From Paraescarpia echinospica (lineage: Eukaryota > Annelida > Polychaeta > Sabellida > Siboglinidae), in contig CM034537.1 of the NCBI GenBank assembly GCA_020002185.1, positions 11,958,157 through 12,022,156 on the forward strand: 64,000 nt of DNA, given 5' to 3'. Shown piece after piece: positions 1-12,500 of the stretch; position 1 is the stretch's first letter, and every line of letters starts with the position of its first letter. The notes under the pieces are model-generated. The model worked only from the letters and a program-made list of their open reading frames with translations. It did not search any database and had not been told where the DNA came from. The translations under genes and the position numbers were made by a program.

Positions 1-213
1 AAAGAACTACCAGCACAACTCACAGACACCTTCACATAACAAAGAACTACCAGCATAACTCAGACACCTTCACATAACAAAGAACTACCAGCTTAACTCA
101 GACACCTTCACATAACAAAGAACTACCAGCTTAACTCAGACACCTTCACATAACAAAGAACTACCAACACAACTCAGACACCTTCACATAACAAAGAACT
201 ACCAGCATAACTC
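1..213. repeat. 38-bp tandem repeat, about 5.5 copies, cut by the window edge
   Basis: The unit reads roughly aaagaactaccagcataact followed by cagacaccttcacataac and repeats from the first base to about 213. Units differ at a few positions, and the first has a 2-bp expansion (cacagacacc). It lies just beyond PLEKHM2 exon 12 in the direction of transcription, so it is probably intronic. The full array length is unknown because it runs off the window. Confidence 0.9.
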
Positions 214-353
214 TTGCAACCAGAATTCCCAGTAGATATCTTCAACAACAAAAATGAAAAGACACAAGTTGGTATCAAATTCATAATAATAATGATGTCG
301 CCCCAAAAACTGGTGCATAAAACGTTCAAGTAAACCAGCCTTAGGACACTCAC

Positions 354-523
354 CGAATAACGAAGTAGGATGACCTCCAGATGGCGCCAGTGAACATGGT
401 GCCGGGTGTCTTGTGAAGGAGTGTGCCTTCATATGCGATGCCAAACCGCCGGACACCGTTAGTAACATTGTGAGTGTCCTCCCAGTGCACAAGTACGTAG
501 CACAGGATGGTGACATCTGTCAA
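354..523 (-). CDS. PLEKHM2: PLEKHM2 exon 12, start of the PH domain
   Basis: The exon runs from TTGCCAG/TTG to ATTCG/GTGAGT. It reads LTDVTILCYVLVHWED, a short loop, then YEGTLLHK and a Trp-Arg-Ser-Ser-Tyr-Phe-Val end. This matches VTVRFYGLVHWEDP, EGMLHYK and HWKTCFVVL of the vertebrate PH domain. The longer minus-strand ORF over the same bases is in the wrong frame. The remaining PH and C-terminal exons lie left of the window. Confidence 0.88.
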
Positions 524-3500
524 CTGGCAACAATGTCACAAGATCTTGGTAAAAATGTTCATCAAGTTGGAAGAATATTTTTTTAAACAAATGTTCTTTC
601 TGATACAAGCGAGGAATTGAAATTAATTTCCAAAGTTTCGACTAGAGGATGAAATCAGATGAAGAACAAAACCAGTTCCTGGTAAGATTGCCAATGGTGG
701 TCGAAAAACATTGAAAATTAGTGTCAATTTCCTTCCCTCCTATATATATACAGTCGCGCCTTGTTATAATGCGCCCTGCTATAACGCGGATTCGGTTATA
801 AAGTTATCCCCGTCTTTGTCCACGACATGTGTATATTTGAAAGATTAGTTGGCGGACAATAAATTTAACGTTGACGTACAACTGCAACGAATCAAATGTG
901 AGATGCGTCACTACATTGCTGTTGTTTATTCTGCACTGCCAATGCCATCAAAGGTATAAGTTTCTTTGACTATAATTACGGTCAATTTTAACTTTAGGAA
1001 CAGTAAATGTGGAGCGAAGTATTGTTTGTTTTGTGCCGACATCAAACGAATCGTTTCCAATCTGCTAGTCATGCTCATGGCTTCCGTGGATAGTGAGTTC
1101 GCCTGGTTTCGGCGACAGGCGGCTTGTAAAGTGCAATTGAAATTCACAAATACGCCTTGCTTAAGAATGGGTTAAATACGTTTTAATACAGCTTAGTAGG
1201 CAAGATCAGTATATGCTAACATTGCGTAACAAATATTAGCTTTTTGATGCGATGAATGCAAAGCTACTGCCTGACTGGTGGGCCAAAATATTAATTCGTC
1301 AACCGCATATGATTGTGAATCGTAATATTGTTCGGCACGGTAAATGTGCTTTCTAAATTGGTATTTTGATATTGATTGAAAGACGAAGTTAAGCCAATTG
1401 TGAGTGTACTTATAGCTTTAAATCCTTAATCAACTCTAACACAGCGTTTGTCAAATCATTTGCGTATTCGGCTGTTGAGTGCCAGGTCATTATTTTAGAT
1501 CTTACGTCAGCGGTACCATATTATCGTTCAGGTGACCGTGGCTTGTTGGTTCGTTGTTTATTTAAAAACAGTACACATTTCATGAATTTTATTCAGTTCA
1601 ACATTCAACAGTGTCCAACAGTGTATGACATTTAAACAGAATACACATTGACGTTGGCTGGCAGTTTAATAATCTTCATAAACTGCGCGACGTGCACACT
1701 TTGGCTTCGATGGCGTTCTTCGTGCAGCAGCGGTATCGGTCGTCGTCGTAGCGCCCGTGACGGCAGATACGGGAATGCGCCACGTTTATAACGTGCCCCG
1801 TTTATAACGCGGATTCATTTTGTGGACCCAGACTATAGCGTTATAACGAGGTGCGACTGTATATATATATACACATAAAACTAATATATAAACAGTACAA
1901 ATAAAGCAAATATAATCATAAGAATAAATAAATTAAGAAACTACAGCTGTATAAACATCAGTAGATTAAAGCTTTAATTAGTTTAACTGTCAAAAAATAA
2001 TTTGTTCAGATGGTAGAATAACTTCATAAGGTATATATATATACAAGGTAAACTTTTAAGGTAGCGGGGGCAGTAGTGGTATCATGTCAGTTGATTTCTT
2101 AATAACAATAATAATAAGATAACTTCTACAGCGCCTAAATCCTTGGAAACCAAGCTCAGAAGTGCATCAAAACAAAAGGATTGGTCTATCTCAAAATCCA
2201 TAAGCAGTTTTCCAGTTGTCAACAGATGGGTCAAGGCGCTGGGGAGCTACGGTGGATAAACAAGGTTGTACAGATAACTTTTTTTTCATAGAACATTAGT
2301 AAGTATCATTATGAACATGTGTACTATAAACAAAACATGGCACTAGCACCATATGTCACCAATCCGTCCTTAAAAACTAGTATTTTAATATGTCTGTGGA
2401 AAGTCCCTTTTCAGATTCTTAAAAAAATGATGATGTTTCCATAGTGACGATCACATATGCGGCAGGCCAGTCAAACATTACGCAAAGATAAATTCGTTCA
2501 CTGTGAACACAGATCATATAGTCTGGTTATTCACATGCCACTATGCTGTTGTATTATAATTACATAAATGTATCACACTGTTAAATCACCAAATACTGGC
2601 AGTAATTTTATTTATTCTGCAAAAACACCCGACCTCCTCCGCCAGTTGCACTTACACGTGACTATCCCCAAAATGATATCATTAGACATTTGTCATTACA
2701 AATACAGATTGTAGAGCCAACTTGGCGGGGAAATCTTTTTTGGGGAAATCTCAATAATAGAAGTGTCTGTCAAACCGTGTTGAAATAAGCCACCTGCCAG
2801 TGAAAAAGTCACAATTCTAAGGATAAAAAACGTGCATCTGGTGACATTTGTATTATCAATAACCAGGAAGTATTACTTAATGTAACTTTTTATAAAAACT
2901 ACAATACAAACAATGCTATAACTTGGCATATGAACTCAACTTGTGTTTATGCAAAATTGCACAGGATGGCTTTACAATTGGTGAAGGGGTCGTGCCAAAA
3001 ATGCAGTATAGATTTTGGCTGTCTTTCAACATTGTAGCTACATTTTTAGTACCTGTAGCAAACTTAATACGCATTTGTTTACAAAAAACACGTACGAATG
3101 TCAATAACATATCTGTACTTACAAACATAAAAAAAAAAATTCAGAGAATTTCTCAAAATGAAATAAAATGCCATTTTAGGGTGATTCTTGACACATTTTT
3201 AATTGTCTTTAAACACATTTAAATATCACTAAACAACATAAAAATGTGATTCTTTTTGGTCTCGAGTATTGTTTAATGTATTAGGCAAAGTCTGAGAATT
3301 TTTTTTTAGTTTATCTTCAAAACTTTTATTAATTTTATTTAAATCAAAACAAGCATGTCATTAGCATTTTTACCACCTTAACCAGACAGCCCCCATACCT
3401 GCTGTCCATTCTCCTGGGCCACCCATTTCTTGATTGCGATTTTCTGAGTGGTTGCATCAGTGAGCACGCTCAGTCGTAGCAGATCAAGGTCACTCTGCCG

Positions 3501-6500
3501 AATCGCATTGTCGATGGTGCGTACTATTGATCTGCAAGAAACAGTGAGCAAATTTTGAAAATTTGTATTTGTCCAGATGAAACTAAACCATTCCACTGAA
3601 TAAAATATTTTGAAAAATATGAATTACATTTTATGCATAGTTGCAAGATGTTTGATTCTAGACTCACACACCTGATACCATTGGATAAAAATATAAAGCT
3701 AGGCTAAATAAAATGGAAAACCTTTGGTTAGCACTTGCCAAAAAATGTGGCTAAGAAAAAAAATAATCACCCTAATCGCTACTTGAAAAATGAATTACGC
3801 ATTGCGTGCGTGCATGCGTGACTGTAGGTGTGAAATGTTTCCCCTGGGTAAAATGATGGGCGAGGTGGTAGGGGTGGGATGTGTGAGATGTTTTTCTTGC
3901 CCTAACCCTAGGCCTTGTTACCACGCTAACAGAGTCAGTAAAAAAAGTGAAAGGTAAGTTCTCATATAGCGTAGTACCCAGTCTTAAGGACTGCTCAAAG
4001 CGCTTTACACTTTACTCCCTGGCAGACCTGTTCAGTTGAACACCATCTCGACTTCTCTGAGAAGCACCCAGTGGTATCATCTGAAGACTCTTTCATCATC
4101 ACCTTTAAATGATTATAATATCATAATATTATGGTAAATTGGTGGTTTATGTTCCAAAGATTATATTTGTGGGCACTTGTGTCGAATACAGACCCACCTC
4201 GATTTCGTCATTATAACTTGAGGTTTGCCTAACTTTGATACCTCAGCGAGATAGTTCCATCATTCAACATTATTCGAGGCATATTTATCTTACACCCATT
4301 TGGGGCGTAAATAGCGCCCAGGTTTGTATCAACATACGCTGCTATATCGCTAATTTGTTATGCATGTTGTGTGGTAACGCACGGCTGCATCGATGCAGAG
4401 TAGCACAAACCGGGTCGCTAGTATGTCGAAACTCCGCAAGGTGTCACCATTGGACACACTGGGGATCCCACGGGAGTATTCCATGATTGGACAACTGACA
4501 AGTGATGTTATTCACGTTGTCCATTGGAGTTAAATAATGGGAATTTATTGGGAATTTTGTATAGAGGGAACAGCAAGAGCAACAGAGAAGACATGGAGCC
4601 TGCGCCAAAGTGCGTGAGACAGGCGTACCTTGTGAGTTGACTGTCAGCCGTCGTCACCCATAGTTGTTTGCGGCGGTTCGTGCACACAATGTTGATCACT
4701 TGGAAGTTCAGGCTCAACTGGCAATAGGGACAAAACAACCTCGTCATTAAAACACCATCAGTGTCAGGCTTACTTGTAAACAAACACTTCCAACAAACCT
4801 ACCTACAATATGTTACATTTTGCCCCTTGCAGAAGAGTACACGAAATACCACTTCAACTTCACTCGGAAACATTCAGCCCTATTGATACTACTGTGCAAA
4901 ATGTGTTTATTAATTACATAACTACAATTCTGTCACTATCCATAATAGTTGGGTAAGGGATTCATGGGCATGTCATCAACACCTATGAAATTACTCTGTA
5001 TTCAATGTGAACATGATATTTACCATAAATCTTTCAAATTAAACAGATAATGATCAATATCTTACATGTGGATTATTAAAACATGCTTGAGCAGTCATGA
5101 GATTAGGGCATATTTTGAAGCCTACAACACATAATATAATTCTACGATGTAAAAACAACCAGACACTGTGCCCGAAACAGAAATTATCCACAGATCTGTG
5201 AATGGAGTTACTATCACAACTTACAGAAATGTAGTCGAGCTCTTTGTATGTAACCACAGCCTCTTTCTCGAAGTATGCCTCTCCACTGGTGGAGGTGAGA
5301 ATGTAGAGAGCGTGACTAGAGATGAGGATGAAGATGGGCCGAAGTTCTCCCTCTGTGTGGCCGAGGTGACTACGGAACATCTGAGGCAAAAATAGCTCAT
5401 TACCCACAGCATCACACATTCATACATGACAGCCATGCAACATATCTAATGGTGCCCTTAAAACAAGCCAGTCTGTTCGGTTTTTTTTTAATTAATTAAT
5501 AGAATGTTCTTAAGGCCAGACACGGCAGGTAGATAGGAATATTTTTTAATTTGTGCAAACAGTTCAATGTTTTCTGCCCAATGCATGAAATGGGTCTTAC
5601 TGAGTAAAATATATATTGAACTTTTTTCAGCCAGACCCCCTTTTTAAAAATAATTTTTTGGTCAAATACGAAAAAAATATTGTTTTTTGCCAACAAATAT
5701 GGCTATATCTTTCAAACTATTCATGATTTTAAAAAAGTGTCTGATCATTGCACACAGTAGAATATGCTGAATGCAACACTGAAAACATGATTTAAATAGC
5801 ATAATTATTCCAAGAGATATCCCGTTTCCAAATGCAGAAATTTGAAGAAAAATGTTTTTGAGAAAATGGCTGTCAAAGATTGCATAATGGATTTCATTAC
5901 ATGATATCGACGTGCTTGATCCATGACTAAAACTCACTTAGAAGTACGTAATTGTCATAGAAGTGAACTTTATTGATAGTATGCTTAAAAAGGTATAATA
6001 ATCTGGCAGAAAACCATTTTCAGTATTTTTGGTCAAAAAACACCTTTGGGGTGTCTGGCCTTAAGAGTAGGATAAATATGCTGAAGATATACTATGCACC
6101 AAATTGTGTTTAGTAACAATGTTTGCAATTTGAAAGTTTCACCTTGTGAAATATTCAAATTGTAAACTGTTTCAAAACAAGATTTATTGACAATATTGCT
6201 GATTCACACTGACCACAGTACCTTTCGATGTTCAACAAGTTTGCATTTTTCAATGTTCAACACAACAAATTTAGCAGTCTTCCTATTACAAATTACTACA
6301 GTGGCTGATTTTGGGTAGTGGAACAGACCGCCTCGCTTTAATAAACTACCTTTTTAATAATTGTTAAATGATGAATTATGCATTTCTGAGTTTTGTGTAA
6401 TACCATTTTAAAATCACTCACAAGTGTGCCATTAAAATATCTAGCTAACAACTAACTCATGGAAGTAACTCATGGAAACATTTTGAACTTTTGATAAGGC

Positions 6501-9500
6501 TTTATTTGTGTTTTGGGATATGGGTTTATTTGGTAAAATGGCATGCCAAAACAGATCACTTATTAAAAACACATCCAAAGAGGGACTTGTAAATACTTTA
6601 GCTATGCACAGTCAGCTGCACCAAAGTCTTAAGACATTTATTCAATATATGCCAGTTTGCACAGGGTTGGCACACAAGGTCTGAATGAAGTCAAAGCAAA
6701 GTTCTACACTACTAGTATCCTGTGTCTGGTTCACCACCCACCTTCATGAAACGTTCATCTTCATCTTCAAAGATGTTCAGAGTGAGCAGAAGAATCAGAT
6801 TGTTGTCCACTCTGTAAACAGAAATTGAAGAGTGTGACAAATACGAGACCCTTGCTTCATCTCTCTATCGCTAAGAGTATTTTTGTCAAGAAAATATGAC
6901 ATCATGTATTTTTCCAATTTGAAAATAATAGTGAAACTTTATCCAGTTATGCTGTTAACTGGCTGGCAAAGTTGTTAACACATATGTGGATGCCATCTTG
7001 TTTTCTTTACACATTTTCAAATCAATGATGATGGTTTCGGATCTCTCAAGTGTGGAAACATACAAAACAACATTTCAATAATGTTTGTATCTTGTCTGGT
7101 TACAAAGGTATGATAAGTTGATTTTGGTGGCCATCTTGGGTATTCTCAATTTTTTTATTTGCCTAAGAGCGAGAACTCCATACTCGCCTAGATATAATTA
7201 TCTAGAGATGAAAAAACAAAACTATATCAGGCAAAAGGAGTTACCCCCCTTGGCTGGCAGACTAAAAGATGAAGGCAAGTATTTAGACTTACTTATGTTC
7301 CTTCCTGTGAACTACGTCATCAGCTAAAACTTCTGGTAGACATCCCTCCATCAACATCTCTTTGTTGTTGTTACTGTTAGGCTTGTCACATGACACCGAA
7401 CTGACCAATGGCGTGTCCTGTCCGTCCTTCGGCTCGCTGTATGCACTATCATTCATGACATCACTCACCGAATTAGTGTCCTTGTCGCTCGCACTGTCGC
7501 CATGTATCCCAGAGTTCCTTGCACTGCTATCCAGACAACTGTCATAAATCGAGTGTTCTCTCACCGGTCTCGCGTCACTTTCGCTGTTGCTCTGGTTACT
7601 ACAGCTGTTCTCCAAGGAAGACGCATCTATGCCATTGACCAATGAATCGGCCTCGTTACTGTCACATACCCCAATGTCTGCAGATTTGGATGAAGTTCGA
7701 CTAGTCAGTTGTGCACTGTCTACCTGCGAATGTACATCTGAGTGACAACCATCCAACACACGATGGTCTGTCTCTGATGGGCTCCAGCTGATATTGGCAC
7801 TAAACAATGTCTGGAAACTTGTCGATGCTGTCACACAATCGACACCTTTCAACGACTCCGTCGTCACAGCGAACTCCGATAGCGTCACCTGCTGGAGGCT
7901 TCTGTCCTGATGGCACACACCTTCGTCCATGAAACTCTCACCGTCGTTGAGACTCTTGCAACATGGGGAGCCACGGTCAACGACAGAGCGATATCCCGAC
8001 TCGGGGGTCTGAGGACTGGTCAAACTGGCTGGCCCTGGCAATTGGTCAATCACCTCCATTGACAATGTCTTCCTCTTCTGTACAGACTTCCTGCGACTTG
8101 ACCCCCGACCTTTCCGCTTCACGTGAATGACCTCGAGGTCGCCAGTGTCACTGTGGACGGCGACGTCACCATTCGGGGTGATCTTGCCGATCCGGTCCAT
8201 CCGTGACTGCTCCAGATCTGTCGCCGATGCAGTCCGCCGACAGTGTCGGTTCGTGTCATCACTGTTGACGGTAGTGTCGCTGCATTCTGACAGATTCGTT
8301 TGCGATGCCGGTGATGCCATCGAACACTGGATACATACAGTAGGAATCTATTAGAAGCTAGAATAGTGTATTAGGTGTTACATTTGAACAAGAGAAGTAC
8401 AGTAAAAGACAGCCACACCATAGAACTAGAAGTTTGTGTTCAGATGAAACATGTTCTTGGCTAGATCTGCATACCCTTTTATCAATGTATCGTCTTTCTT
8501 GTCACACAGATTTATAGGCAATATCTAATATAGAGAGGTTTACCAGGAAAACCTATTTTTATGCACAACAATGCATTGTTTTTTGTGTATCTGATTCTAT
8601 GAATGGGCGGATCTGATACTACTGACCAACACATTTTATTAACACAGGAACAGTTAATGATTTTTTCTCAGTGCTCAATAATTATTTTGTCACTGGGCAA
8701 ACTTGGGTTTCTACTTTACCCTCGTTCTGACGTTCATGGAGAATAGTCTAAATTTTACATGGGTCTACCTAAAAAAATTCATATAAAAAACTTCCGAGTA
8801 TATTTGATTAATTTTTTTCTACTCATTAGCTTATATACATGGCTACATTTCTCTAATTGGACATTGACACATACAACCACTCGGAAATTAGCTAGTTGTA
8901 GGGTGAACAAAAAATTTGTTTGCATTTATTTTATATAAACTTTAAACAGTTATATTTTCATGATTATTTGATGTTATGCAAATATCATCACTGCATAATA
9001 ATAAAGGGTCGTTTTGCCAACAAAATGATAGCTCAGTCATATTTCTGCGATTAGTATTAGCAAAGTTGTGGTTTTTTAAAAGCACCCCTACAAATAGCTC
9101 CAAATTTGTGTACACCGTGGAAGTTTACTATTGGTCACCTGTAGGGTTAAATGTGCCTACATTTAGCTGCAAATTTGAACTGGAAGTATCAGATGAAAGT
9201 TGAAACACATTGTAGAGAAAGTGAGTTTTATTGTGTCACCCAACTTTTATTTATTTGGAATTAAATAAAAAATTGGCTCTCCTTTCTGGAAATATATAAT
9301 TTTACTTGCTGAAATGTACATACTAATTACAAACAAAATGGCATTTCTTGTACATGATCACAAATTTGGCTGGCACTGCAACAGCTAAATAAATGACCAC
9401 CTACTGTTACCTGTGACATGCTACTCTCCATGCTGCACAAAGACACATGGTCATCTGATGCGACTGTCGTCTCCGGCCGCAACTGGACGTGACTGGACAG

Positions 9501-12500
9501 ATCCAAATATGGCACATCCTGAAACACAAGATAAAGTCATGTAGGTGTATACATTTGCAATACTTGTTTCCAATGGGCATTGTTCACACAATAATCATTA
9601 CAGTGTTGCATTCCCATACGTTATGTTGAAAATGTCCAAGAAACCAAAAATACTATTTTATTATTTTCACATTATTATGTTATTATTATTCAATTTGTCA
9701 TGTAGATAACTATTTATATATTCTGTAATTACTATTTTCAAAGGGGAAAGCATTTCATAAGTGCTAAACTTCTGCTTTCTCACTTTTCTACAAAAATTGT
9801 GAATACAATTTTTTTTAAATCATGTATGTATTTATTTTTACTGTATTATGTTATCGTGGAAATAAAATAAATTGTATCGTATTGTCCCTCGTATTTATGG
9901 TGAATACCATATGGTTAACTCGTAAGTTGAAAAGCATCCCCAGTTCACCACTGGTAAATTTGGGCAGGTTACAAAGTCTTGTTTACGAGAAACAGGAGCC
10001 AACCGGAACACAGCAAAAATCAGCAGGATGAGGCAACTTCTGATTACACTTGAGGAAGATCAAACTACAGCACTTAGAATATCCAATGCAGGAACAGAGT
10101 ATGACACTTGCAACAGTACAGTGTGTTAATGCAGCAGTATTCTGTTTGGTTTAGTTCACAGTGAGTAGTATCAGCAAATAACAAGATGTTAGATTACTTA
10201 CAGTGTCTAGTTCAAAGATGATGTGCTCCAAACCAGCTGATAACATCAGCAGGATCTGCATCCTCTGTCAATGTCAAGTCAGTCAATAACTTCATTGCAG
10301 CAGACCTATATAAATCTCTGTACGCATGCATGGATGTGCTCAAACAGAAATATAAGATAAATCGCTATTTAGTTACGCAAATCTCACATGGTTTTCCACA
10401 TTAATACATAGATATAGTCAGGTTCACAATGTTAATATTTGTATTTTCGTTCATTTTTTTAGATTTGCAAACATGTACATTTTTGGAAACGTTATGATAT
10501 AGTGAATATGAAAAGCAATGTTTACATTTTTTAAAGGTATATATGGTGGCCATCTTGGATTTTTTAAATGGTGAACATTGAAAACCTGTATTTCTCAATA
10601 TCTCAGCTGCTGGTCTCATCTGAATCTCCAACAATGCCAATGCAAGACAATGCTTCTTCCTAGCTATTCCCAAACTGTCGTGCATGGCAAGCGAGTTCAA
10701 GGGTCAGTTCAATGTCAAAGACAACAAGGCTAGTGAGCATCATGATCTATCCACGAGTGTGGTCAAGCAGGAGCATGATGCCATCAGCAAGATGAAGGCT
10801 GCCATAATGAGTCATGGCAAACCATTTGCTGTTGAAGGTCGCACGCTATTCAACCTGATTACTCATGCATACATTCCATGCGAATAGGTTCCATGGATCC
10901 TGAACATGGACGAGACTGGACAGAAGCTGTTCAAAAACTATGTGGCAGAGAGAATAAATGGGAATGTCAGTCTGTGGGCACCTCTCAAAAAACAAAACAA
11001 CAAGGCAAGAAGATTGCAGTCAAGATCCATGACAAGGCAGTAGTTCTACAGGAAACCAAGGACGTGGATTTCAGACTTGCCCAGTCAAGCAGAGATATTG
11101 ACCAGAAGCACTGCATCAGCAACTATTCAAATATAGGGACAATAGTGTCGATGGCCGCCATCTTTAAAAATGGCAGATGTGAATGTTGGACAAAGTCACA
11201 GGTAAAATATTTGAAATAGATGCCTCCGAAAACCTATATTTTGAGCCCAAGATGACTGCTGTGTGTGACGCAGTTCTCAAGATATGAGGATTATTAGTTT
11301 TGATGGCCATTTTAAAAATGGCCGCCAACGGCTTCCAGGGCAAATTCAAAGATGCCCCGGCATCTAAGTATTTTCGTCTTGATAACTTTTAACTATGTGC
11401 CAAGTTTCGTGCTTTTATCAAAAAGTGCACGATTCGTCAAAATAATGCAGTTATCTGCCGTACTACATCATTGAGATGGTACGATGCCAATGCAAAGGAT
11501 GTGTTCCTGCAAATGCAATGTACAGACCTCTGCTTGTGTCGCAAACAGTGTGAGAATGACTGATGACTAATGCACAGTATACCTGGTCATAACAGTATTA
11601 TAGCAAACCTGACATATATGTGAAATACACGCAACTGTGTAGTGACGCTGGTATGATGGTTATAAGATGTTAATAAATGAAAATGCAGGCGCATACTTGT
11701 TTCCAATGTACACATGTGTCTATACGCTATGCTACATGTATATTATTCAGTCATAACATGTACAACTGTCATAAACTAGTAATTTCATTACGCTTAGGTG
11801 ATTGTAAATGATCCTGTTGGATTCCTTGCCCATCAATATGTAGGTTTAGCTACCAAAATCAAAAGACTGGGTGCTTTAGCAGCTGAGATATTGAGAAATA
11901 CAGGTTTTCAGTATCCACCATTTTAAAAATTGAAGATGGCCACCATATACACCTTTAAAAATGTAAACATTGGTTTTCAGATTCACTATATCATAACGTT
12001 TCCAAAAATGTATAGGTTTGCAAATGTAAAAAATGAACGAAAATACATAATAAACCTGACTAACAGATTGAACTTACGGAGAGATCAGTTACTTGCACTT
12101 TCAAGTCAAATCTATTGTAAGTCGATAAAATTTATACCCTATTCCCAGCCAGTAATGACATCACAATAATGTTGTCAATTCATTAATTCACTGACTGACT
12201 GACTGACTGACTGACTGACTGACTGACTGACTTGCTCATTCAACAAATGTTCCATCCGATAAAGATTCTGTTTCTGTGGTCTCACCTGTTGGTCAAGGAC
12301 CAGAGCTTCACTGACGTAATATTTCTTGACTAGTTTCGTGTTCTCAGTGAAACACCGCAAATAACTCTCTAGAAGGTGGTCACATAGAGCCAAGTAGAGC
12401 CATGCTCTCCCTGAAACATCACATGCTATATAACTCTACAAGGTGATCACAAAGTCAAGTATTTATTATAAAGCCACCTCTAAAACATCACATATAACTC

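Noticed and set aside
199..516. 105-codon minus-strand ORF
   Set aside because: It overlaps PLEKHM2 exon 12 in the wrong frame and runs into intron; the conserved VLVHWED reading is in another frame.
7362..8354. Plus-strand small ORFs opposite PLEKHM2 exon 7
   Set aside because: Shadows of the large coding exon.
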